Below, piece after piece: positions 36,203-41,993 of a stretch of 41,993 nt of DNA. Every line of letters starts with the position of its first letter. Position 1 is the stretch's first letter. The translations under genes and the position numbers were made by a program. The notes under the pieces were generated by a model, which was given only the letters and a program-made list of their open reading frames with translations, was not told the DNA's origin and made no database searches. Source of the stretch: Herbaspirillum frisingense. Lineage in GTDB: Bacteria; Pseudomonadota; Gammaproteobacteria; Burkholderiales; Burkholderiaceae_D. The DNA lies in contig WNDX01000018.1 in the NCBI GenBank assembly GCA_009914615.1, forward strand, positions 1 through 41,993, in the 5' to 3' direction.

Positions 36203-36517
36203 ATGAACGTTTCCCTGTTCAGCTGGGTCGTTATCCTGTTGGCCGCGTTTGCGGCCAATTTGCCTTTCTTCAACCAGCAGTTGTTCGCGCTCGTTCCGCT
36301 GAAGAAGGATGCTGGCTGGGTCAAGCCCATCTGGGTGCGCCTGGTCGAACTGCTGGCGCTGTACTTCGTCGTCGGCGTCGTCGCGCACTTCCTCGAAGCC
36401 GGCATCGGCAACGTGTTTTCCCAGACCTGGGAATTTTATGCCATCACCGGCTGTCTCTTCCTGGTGCTTGCCTATCCCGGTTACGTGCTGCGCTACCTGC
36501 GCAAGAAGCACGCCTGA
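36203..36517 (+). CDS. DUF2818 family small membrane protein
   Basis: This 104-residue protein has three hydrophobic segments: about residues 5-22, 46-64 and 74-97. Charged residues lie between them, and the tail is basic (RYLRKKHA). It is a DUF2818 member, a family of unknown function seen mainly in betaproteobacteria at the end of the nuo operon. The ATG at 36203 follows an AAGGGCAGG ribosome-binding site, 11 nt after nuoN. A role in complex I assembly or stability is inference from this constant position. Confidence 0.88.
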   Translation: MNVSLFSWVVILLAAFAANLPFFNQQLFALVPLKKDAGWVKPIWVRLVELLALYFVVGVVAHFLEAGIGNVFSQTWEFYAITGCLFLVLAYPGYVLRYLRKKHA

Positions 36518-36637
36518 GACCCGCATGTGGCGGCCCGTATCATCAGCGGTCGCCGGTTTCACTCCCTCCGGTATGCCGTCGCGGCCACGCGCGCGGCTTA
36601 TCGCGCCTGATTCCGTTCATTCTTTCCAGAGCCCACC

Positions 36638-37192
36638 ATGGATGCACACCTGAAAGAGATTCAGAAAGATAGCCGCCAGGTCTACGACGGCCACTTCCTC
36701 AAAGTGCAGAAAGACACCATCGTCCTGCCGGACGGCAAGGAGTCGATCCGCGAATACATCAAGCATCCCGGCGCGGTCACCGTGCTGCCGCTGTTCGACG
36801 ATGGCAGCGTGCTGATGGAACGCCAGTTCCGTTATCCGCTGGATCGCGTGTTCATCGAATTCCCCGCCGGCAAGATCGATCCGGGCGAAGACACGCTGGA
36901 ATGCGCCAAGCGAGAGCTGAAGGAAGAGACCGGCTACACCGCCAGTCAGTGGGAATACGTCTGCACCATCCATAATGCCATCGCTTATTCGGATGAGCAT
37001 CTGGTGCTGTACGTGGCGCGCGGCCTGAAGGAAGGCGAGTTCCTGGATATCTACAAGGCGCCACTGTCCGGGTTGCTGGAGCAGGTGCGCAATGGCCAGA
37101 TCACCGACGTCAAGACGGTGATCGGCGTGTTCTGGCTGGAAAAGATCCTCAGCGGCGCCTGGACGCCGCCGGCCCGCCCCGCGGGCGTCTGA
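36638..37192 (+). CDS. NUDIX hydrolase, ADP-ribose pyrophosphatase-like
   Basis: This 184-residue enzyme has a perfect Nudix box: Gly78, Glu84, Arg92, Glu93, Glu96, Glu97 and Gly99 (GKIDPGEDTLECAKRELKEETGY by position). The preceding strand contains RQFRYPLDRVFIEFPAG, as in ADP-ribose pyrophosphatases (NudF type), which hydrolyse ADP-ribose to AMP and ribose 5-phosphate. It lies 120 nt after DUF2818 and is commonly found there. It ends one base from the convergent aldo/keto reductase stop, with no terminator between them. Substrate could be another nucleoside diphosphate derivative. Confidence 0.92.
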   Translation: MDAHLKEIQKDSRQVYDGHFLKVQKDTIVLPDGKESIREYIKHPGAVTVLPLFDDGSVLMERQFRYPLDRVFIEFPAGKIDPGEDTLECAKRELKEETGYTASQWEYVCTIHNAIAYSDEHLVLYVARGLKEGEFLDIYKAPLSGLLEQVRNGQITDVKTVIGVFWLEKILSGAWTPPARPAGV

Positions 37193-37193
37193 C

Positions 37194-38069
37194 TCAGGCC
37201 GCCGTCGCGCCGATGCCGTCGAGCGCGGCGATGGCCGCCGGCGGCAATGCCAGCGCCGCCGCCGCGATGTTCTGCCGCAGGTGGGCCACCGACGAGGTGC
37301 CCGGGATCAGCAGGATGTTGGGCGAACGTTGCAGCAGCCAGGCCAGCGCGGTCTGCAGCGGCGTCGCCCCGCACTCGGCGGCCACGCGTTCCAGCACCGA
37401 CGATTGCAGTGGCGAGAAGCCGCCGAGCGGGAAGAAGGGCACGTAAGCGATGCCCGCTTCCGCCAGTTGCCTTACCAGCGCATCGTCGCCGCGGTGCGCC
37501 AGGTTGTACTGATTCTGCACGCACACGATCTCGGCGATGCCGCGCGCCTGTGCGATCTGCTTGGCCGTCGCATTGCTCAAACCGATGTGACGCACCAGGC
37601 CCTTGCGCTGCAATTCCGCCAGCGCGCTCAACGGCTCTTCCAGATCTCCCTCCACCGGTCCCATCACATCGAACATCAGGCGCAGGTTGACCACGTCCAG
37701 CACATCCAGGCCCAGATTGCGCAGATTGTCATGCACGGCGGCTTCCAGTTGCGCCGGCGCCATGGCCGGCTGCCACGACGCATCCGCACCACGCAGGGCG
37801 CCGATCTTGGTGACGATCACCAGATCGTCACGATAGGGATGCAGCGCTTCGCGGATCAATTGATTGGTGACGTGCGGACCATAGAAGTCGCTGGTGTCGA
37901 TATGGTTGATGCCCAGCTCGATGGCCGCGCGCAACACCGCGATCGCGGCCTGGGGATCCTTGGGCGGTCCGAACACATGGGGGCCAGCGAGTTGCATGGC
38001 GCCGTAGCCCATGCGGTTGATGCTCAGGGTGCCGAGCTTGTGGCTGCCGGCGTGTGTGGCTTGTTGCAT
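37194..38069 (-). CDS. Aldo/keto reductase family oxidoreductase
   Basis: This 291-residue (beta/alpha)8 NADPH-dependent reductase has catalytic residues in place: Asp58 and Tyr63 (HIDTSDFYGPH) and Lys88 (VIVTKIG). The histidine that normally completes the tetrad is not seen; the strand reads VVNLRLM, near residue 128. This resembles a YdbC/PdxI-like subgroup that reduces pyridoxal or similar aldehydes. An AAGGAG ribosome-binding site precedes the ATG at 38069. It diverges from a LysR regulator gene at 112 nt, a typical regulator-target pair. Confidence 0.88.
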   Translation of the reverse strand: MQQATHAGSHKLGTLSINRMGYGAMQLAGPHVFGPPKDPQAAIAVLRAAIELGINHIDTSDFYGPHVTNQLIREALHPYRDDLVIVTKIGALRGADASWQPAMAPAQLEAAVHDNLRNLGLDVLDVVNLRLMFDVMGPVEGDLEEPLSALAELQRKGLVRHIGLSNATAKQIAQARGIAEIVCVQNQYNLAHRGDDALVRQLAEAGIAYVPFFPLGGFSPLQSSVLERVAAECGATPLQTALAWLLQRSPNILLIPGTSSVAHLRQNIAAAALALPPAAIAALDGIGATAA

Positions 38070-38181
38070 GGCGTTCTCCTTGTTGGGTGATTGAAGAACA
38101 GTCTAGGCGCCGGCACGCTGTGCGACAATCCCGCACAATAGAACAGCTTGTGCCGAATTCAGAACAATCGCCGGAGATCCC

Positions 38182-39081
38182 ATGGCCGACCTGCAAGACA
38201 TCAGCGCCTTCGTGGCCGTCGCCACCCACGGTGGTTTTCGCGGCGCGGCCCGCATGACCAATACCAGCGCTTCGCAATTGAGCGAGGCGGTGCGCCGGCT
38301 GGAGACGCGGCTCGGCGTGCGCCTGCTGAACCGCACCACGCGCAGCGTCGCCGCCACCGACGCCGGGCAACGCCTGCTCGAGCATCTCACGCCGGCATTG
38401 GGTGCGATCGAATCGGCGCTGGATGTGGTCAACGGTTTTCGCGACCGGCCCGCCGGCAGGCTGCGCTTGAATGTGCCGCTGGCTGCTTCCAAGCTGGTGC
38501 TGCCACGCATCGTGCCAGGGTTCCTCGCCGCCTATCCGGAGATCTGTCTGGAGGTGATCGTCGATGACCGCTTCGTCGATCTGCTGCAGACTGGCTGCGA
38601 TGCCGGCATCCGCTACGAGGAGAGCATGGATCAGGACATGGTGGCCATCCCGATCGGCCCCAGGCGCCAGCGCATGGCGCTGGCGGCATCGCCGGCTTAT
38701 CTCGAACGGCACGGCCGGCCGCGGCATCCGGACGATCTGCGCAAGCATGTCTGCCTGCGCGGCCGTTTCTCCAGCGGCGCGATGCCGGCCTGGGAATTCG
38801 AAAACCGCGGCAAGAAGGTGGTGGTGGAAACCGACGGCCCGCTGATCGTGCACCTGGGCGCGGCGGCCGATCTGGCGGTGGATTCGGCCGTAGCCGGCGC
38901 GGGCGTGGTGTATCTGTTCGAAGAGTGGCTGCAGCCCTATATCGATCGCGGCGAACTGGAGCCGCTGCTGGAGCGCTGGTGGCCCGGCTTCTCCGGGCCG
39001 TCGCTGTACTACCCGGGGCGCCGCTACCTGCCTGCGCCGCTGCGGGCCTTTGTCGAGTTCGTGCAGGGCACGCGCTGGTAG
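38182..39081 (+). CDS. LysR family transcriptional regulator
   Basis: This 299-residue LysR-type regulator has an N-terminal winged helix with FVAVATHGGFRGAARMTNTSASQLSEAVRRLE (about residues 10-41, by position) and RLLNRTTRSVAATDAG. The C-terminal effector domain (about 90-295) resembles that of the CrgA-type group, with LRLNVPLAASKLVLPRIVPGF. It diverges from the aldo/keto reductase gene and probably controls it. The inducer is unknown. Confidence 0.92.
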   Translation: MADLQDISAFVAVATHGGFRGAARMTNTSASQLSEAVRRLETRLGVRLLNRTTRSVAATDAGQRLLEHLTPALGAIESALDVVNGFRDRPAGRLRLNVPLAASKLVLPRIVPGFLAAYPEICLEVIVDDRFVDLLQTGCDAGIRYEESMDQDMVAIPIGPRRQRMALAASPAYLERHGRPRHPDDLRKHVCLRGRFSSGAMPAWEFENRGKKVVVETDGPLIVHLGAAADLAVDSAVAGAGVVYLFEEWLQPYIDRGELEPLLERWWPGFSGPSLYYPGRRYLPAPLRAFVEFVQGTRW

Positions 39082-39170
39082 AGGCGGGCGCCTGTCTTTG
39101 TGTCGTCGTGGCGGTCAATGAAAAGGCCGCGGATCCGGATGCGAATGCCGCTCCCAAAAAATACCTCGAC

Positions 39171-39256
39171 CGTCCCGGCGCAGGCCGGAACCCAGCGTCG
39201 TTCAACAGCCATCGATGCACCACGAAAGTCAGTGGCTCCCGCCCTGCGCCGGGACG
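39171..39256. repeat. Inverted pair of REP-like palindromic units
   Basis: The unit at 39171-39193 (CGTCCCGGCGCAGGCCGGAA...) and the reverse complement of 39234-39256 agree at 20 of 23 positions. Each is GC-rich with an internal partial palindrome (CCCGGCGCAGGCCGG in the first). The layout, two opposed units separated by 40 nt between genes, is that of REP/BIME elements. Only this pair is in the window, so genome-wide repetition is inferred. Confidence 0.6.
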
Positions 39257-39332
39257 ACCGATGAGGGATTTGAGGCGTGAATGAACGGCATCATATCTGG
39301 AGATGCGGCTTTCATCCTTGGCGCCGCAGCGC

Positions 39333-41009
39333 TTACATCCCCGAATAGTTCGGCCCGCCACCGCCTTCCGGCGTCACCCACACGATGTTCTGGGTCGGGT
39401 CCTTGATGTCGCAGGTCTTGCAGTGCACGCAGTTCTGCGCGTTGATCTGCAGGCGGTCACTGTTGTCTTCATTCTTCACGAACTCGTACACGCCGGCCGG
39501 GCAATAGCGCGACTCGGGGCCTGCATATTGCGCCAGGTTGATCTGCACCGGCACGTTCTTGTCCTTCAGCGTCAAGTGCGCCGGCTGGTCTTCGCCGTGG
39601 TTGGTATTGGAGATGAAGACCGACGACAGGCGGTCGAAGGTCAGTTTGCCGTCCGGCTTGGGATAGGCGATCGGCGCATAATTGGCGGCCGGCTTCAGGC
39701 ATTCGTGATCGGCGTGCGCATGCCGCATGGTCCATGGCGCCTTGCCGCCGAACAGCACCTGGTCGATGCCCACCAGCAGCGTGCCGGTGACCAGGCCACG
39801 GCTCATGGATGGCTTGAAATTGCGCGCCTTATGCAGTTCTTCCTTCAGCCAGGATTGCTCGAAGGCAGCAGGGTAGGCGGCCAGCTCGTCGCCCTGGCGT
39901 TCTTCGTTGAGTGCATTGAAGGCCGCTTCGGCCGCCAGCATGCCGCTCTTGATCGCGGCGTGGCTGCCCTTGATGCGCGAGGCATTCAGGAAGCCGGCGT
40001 CGCAGCCGATCAGGGCGCCACCCGGGAACACCAGCTTGGGCAGCGATTGCATGCCGCCGGCGGTAATCGCCCGTGCGCCATAGGAGATGCGTTTGCCGCC
40101 TTCGAAGAACTTACGGATCTCCGGGTGGGTCTTGTAGCGTTGGAATTCTTCGAACGGCGACAGGTAAGGATTCTGGTAAGCCAGGCCCACCACATAGCCC
40201 ACCGCGACCTGGTTGTTCTCCAGGTGATACAGGAAGGAACCGCCGTAGGTGTCGTTCTCCAGCGGCCAACCGGCGGTGTGCACCACCAGGCCGGGCTGGT
40301 GCATCTCCGGCTTGATCTCCCACAGTTCCTTGATGCCGATGGCATAGGTCTGCGGATCGCGGCCGGCGTCCAGCTTGTACTTGGAAATCAGTTGCTTGCC
40401 CAGGTGGCCGCGCGCGCCTTCGGCGAAGAAGGTGTACTTGGCGTGCAACTCCATGCCGAGCTGGAATTCAGGGCCGGGTTCGCCTTCCTTGTTGATGCCC
40501 ATGTTGCCGGTGGCGACGCCCTTGACCGAGCCGTCGCCATTGAACAGGATTTCAGCGGCCGGGAAGCCGGCGAAGATTTCCACGCCCAGCGCCTCGGCCT
40601 GCTGACCCAGCCAGCGGGTGACGTTGGAGAGCGAGATCACATAGTTGCCGTGGTTCTGGAAACAGGCTGGCAGCAGCCAAGACGGGGTCTTGTAGGCCTT
40701 GCTGGCGGAGAGGAAAAGGAAGCGGTCTTCGGTGACCGGGGTGTTCAGCGGCGCGCCTTGCTCCTTCCAGTCCGGGATCAGCTCGGTCAGCGCGCGCGGA
40801 TCCATCACCGCGCCGGAGAGGATGTGGGCGCCGACTTCGCTGCCTTTTTCAAGTACGCAGACCGAGACCTCCTTGCCCGATTGCGCCGCCAGCTGTTTCA
40901 GGCGGATCGCAGCCGACAAGCCGGCAGGGCCGCCGCCGACCACCACCACGTCGTATTCCATGGATTCGCGTGGGCCGTATTGTTCAAGCAAGTCTTGAGA
41001 AGAAGTCAT
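39333..41009 (-). CDS. Electron transfer flavoprotein-ubiquinone oxidoreductase
   Basis: This 558-residue membrane-associated enzyme passes electrons from ETF to ubiquinone, linking fatty and amino acid oxidation to respiration. The FAD site VVVVGGGPAGLSAAIRL is at residues 21-37. The C-terminal ferredoxin-like part carries the [4Fe-4S] ligands Cys503 (RYCPAG) and Cys527, Cys530 and Cys533 (NCVHCKTCDIKDP). Length and order match mitochondrial and proteobacterial ETF-QO. It is transcribed leftward, alone, with a long divergent region to the thioesterase. No terminator is clear; the REP-like pair lies after the stop. Confidence 0.96.
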   Translation of the reverse strand: MTSSQDLLEQYGPRESMEYDVVVVGGGPAGLSAAIRLKQLAAQSGKEVSVCVLEKGSEVGAHILSGAVMDPRALTELIPDWKEQGAPLNTPVTEDRFLFLSASKAYKTPSWLLPACFQNHGNYVISLSNVTRWLGQQAEALGVEIFAGFPAAEILFNGDGSVKGVATGNMGINKEGEPGPEFQLGMELHAKYTFFAEGARGHLGKQLISKYKLDAGRDPQTYAIGIKELWEIKPEMHQPGLVVHTAGWPLENDTYGGSFLYHLENNQVAVGYVVGLAYQNPYLSPFEEFQRYKTHPEIRKFFEGGKRISYGARAITAGGMQSLPKLVFPGGALIGCDAGFLNASRIKGSHAAIKSGMLAAEAAFNALNEERQGDELAAYPAAFEQSWLKEELHKARNFKPSMSRGLVTGTLLVGIDQVLFGGKAPWTMRHAHADHECLKPAANYAPIAYPKPDGKLTFDRLSSVFISNTNHGEDQPAHLTLKDKNVPVQINLAQYAGPESRYCPAGVYEFVKNEDNSDRLQINAQNCVHCKTCDIKDPTQNIVWVTPEGGGGPNYSGM

Positions 41010-41407
41010 GGGTGTCCCGTAATTATGTGAACTGCCTATTTTCGAACGATCGTGCTATTGTTCAGCATTTTTCGCAGGAACGCTAGTGGACAATAAGATT
41101 TTTATGCGTCCGCGGATGAATTTTTTAGCACTGAGAGCAGCCCCGGAGGCTGCGCCGGATGTGTTTTCCGGCAATGCCGCGTATTTTATTGGATTTTGTA
41201 TCCGTCCCTCATATCGATATGGCTTGAATTGATAACAGAATGTTATGCAAAGCCGGCCGCGCGCGAAACGGATGGGCCGTGTCCGATCCGCAAGATGAGC
41301 CGCCGGTGGTGCTGCAGGGAAACAATGCGGGCAGCCTCGCTGCCGCTCGCATGAAAAAAATTACATCTATCGATGAATCAGACCGAACCACAAGAAAAGG
41401 ATCCGCC
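41010..41407. other. Divergent intergenic region, ETF-QO / thioesterase
   Basis: This 398-nt region has lower GC than its surroundings and should hold both divergent promoters. I cannot fix them with confidence. It contains two adjacent hairpins: GCAGCC (41137-41142) with GGCTGC (41148-41153), and CCGGA/TCCGG inside 41154-41172. An open frame from 41240 leads into the thioesterase, but most of it does not look like protein. Confidence 0.5.
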
Positions 41408-41851
41408 ATGACCCGCCACGCCAACGACGCCGCTTCCACCCAGGCCACCCCCAAATTGCTGCACGTCTCCGCACAAACCATCCGCTGGGGTGACATGGAT
41501 GCCCTGGGCCATGTCAACAACACGGTCTATTTCCGCTTCATGGAGCAGTGCCGCATCGAATGGCTGGAAGAAGCCTTCGGCCCCACCGTGGCAGCGGATC
41601 AGGGACCCGTCATCGTCAATGCGCACTGCAATTTCAGGCGCCAGATGAAGTATCCCGCCAGCATTGCCGTGGAAATGTTTGCCGGCCAGATGGGCCGCAC
41701 GAGTGTGGAAACTACGTATGTCATCCGCGACGCGAGCGATGCGCAGATCATTTATGCTGATGGCGGCGCAAAAATCGTCTGGGTCGATTTCAACAAAGAA
41801 AAATCCACTGCGTTGCCCGATTCGCTGCGACAGCTCCTGACAGAGTTGTGA
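41408..41851 (+). CDS. Hotdog-fold acyl-CoA thioesterase (4HBT/YbgC family)
   Basis: This 147-residue hotdog-fold enzyme hydrolyses acyl-CoA thioesters. The family motif WGDMDALGHVNNTVYFRFME is at residues 27-46, and Asp31 is the expected catalytic residue. The start at 41408 follows an AAAAGGA ribosome-binding site. The longer frame from 41240 is rejected because the added residues are not family-like. It ends about 10 nt before the likely end of an IS3-type element, so the insertion left the coding region intact but removed any native downstream context. Confidence 0.9.
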   Translation: MTRHANDAASTQATPKLLHVSAQTIRWGDMDALGHVNNTVYFRFMEQCRIEWLEEAFGPTVAADQGPVIVNAHCNFRRQMKYPASIAVEMFAGQMGRTSVETTYVIRDASDAQIIYADGGAKIVWVDFNKEKSTALPDSLRQLLTEL

Positions 41852-41860
41852 TCTTGCCCC

Positions 41861-41993
41861 TGATTGACGGACACCTATCTAAGCGACATTGGCCAGCTCG
41901 TACTGCTCTGGGCTGAGGTAGCCCAGGGTCGAGTGCAGCCGGATCCGATTGTAGTCAACCTCAATGTAGTCAAACACATGAGCCTTGGCCTGC
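41861..41993 (-). mobile_element. IS3-family insertion sequence, end portion
   Basis: The element runs off the right edge. Its transposase is read leftward, and its end is probably near 41861, where TGATTGACGGACACCT begins with the TG typical of IS3-family inverted repeats. The other end is outside the window, so the boundary is approximate. Confidence 0.7.
41879..41993 (-). CDS. IS3-family transposase OrfB, C-terminal fragment (cut by window edge)
   Basis: The reverse strand encodes [20 protein letters not shown] followed by [17 protein letters not shown] and a TAG stop (41879-41881). The [20 protein letters not shown]-type sequence is the conserved C-terminal end of the rve/DDE integrase-like OrfB of IS3-family elements. 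The rest of the gene lies right of the window. Intactness and subgroup cannot be judged. Confidence 0.88.
   Translation of the reverse strand, partial: QAKAHVFDYIEVDYNRIRLHSTLGYLSPEQYELANVA

Noticed and set aside
41240-41407. N-terminal extension of the thioesterase frame
   Set aside because: The extra 56 codons lack family similarity and a ribosome-binding site, while AAAAGGA precedes the ATG at 41408.

Overview
This 42 kb window is GC-rich chromosome of a betaproteobacterium. The best fit is an Oxalobacteraceae member such as Herbaspirillum, inferred from the gene order tpiA-secG-tRNA-Leu(GAG)-nuoA-N-DUF2818-NUDIX and from protein character; no rRNA is present to confirm it. Almost everything is housekeeping or catabolic. 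Mobile DNA appears only at the two edges.

Left edge (1-7040): the 3' end of a group II intron (domains V and VI, 3' end at about 127) sits antisense inside a PfkB-type sugar kinase gene. The kinase and a PLP-dependent D-amino-acid deaminase form a leftward unit. Diverging from it is a rightward operon: RpiR/MurR regulator, N-acyl-D-amino-acid deacylase, RidA enamine deaminase and a GntP-family permease. Together they make a D-amino-acid uptake and degradation locus: permease in, deacylase and deaminase for breakdown, RidA for clearing reactive enamines. An 8-bp inverted repeat between the divergent units is a candidate operator.

7077-12228: a small outer-membrane-type lipoprotein, rpsO and pnp with a terminator between them and a hairpin in the pnp leader, then a type II NADH dehydrogenase. 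Clear intrinsic terminators separate the units.

12257-19472: a leftward 5-oxoproline locus, pxpB-pxpC-pxpA, followed by DUF969 and DUF979 membrane proteins (probable transporter pair) and a DUF2891 protein. A MarR-like regulator and a zinc-independent quinone oxidoreductase diverge from it across an AT-rich region holding a perfect 13-bp palindrome.

19543-37192: tpiA, secG, tRNA-Leu(GAG) and a terminator, then a complete 14-gene complex I operon (nuoA-N) with a strong Fur-box-like sequence just upstream of nuoA. Stable hairpins sit in four of the longer gaps inside the operon (D-E, F-G, I-J, M-N). NuoL carries a histidine/aspartate-rich insert. A DUF2818 membrane protein and an ADP-ribose-pyrophosphatase-like NUDIX enzyme follow nuoN.

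Right edge (37194-41993): an aldo/keto reductase and a divergent LysR regulator, an inverted pair of REP-like palindromes, ETF-ubiquinone oxidoreductase, a hotdog thioesterase, and the end of an IS3-family element starting about 10 bp after the thioesterase stop. I see no clearly novel defence or mobile system. The more unusual points are the antisense intron in the kinase, the Fur-like site at nuoA, the intercistronic hairpins, the His-rich NuoL loop, and the DUF genes attached to the pxp and nuo loci.
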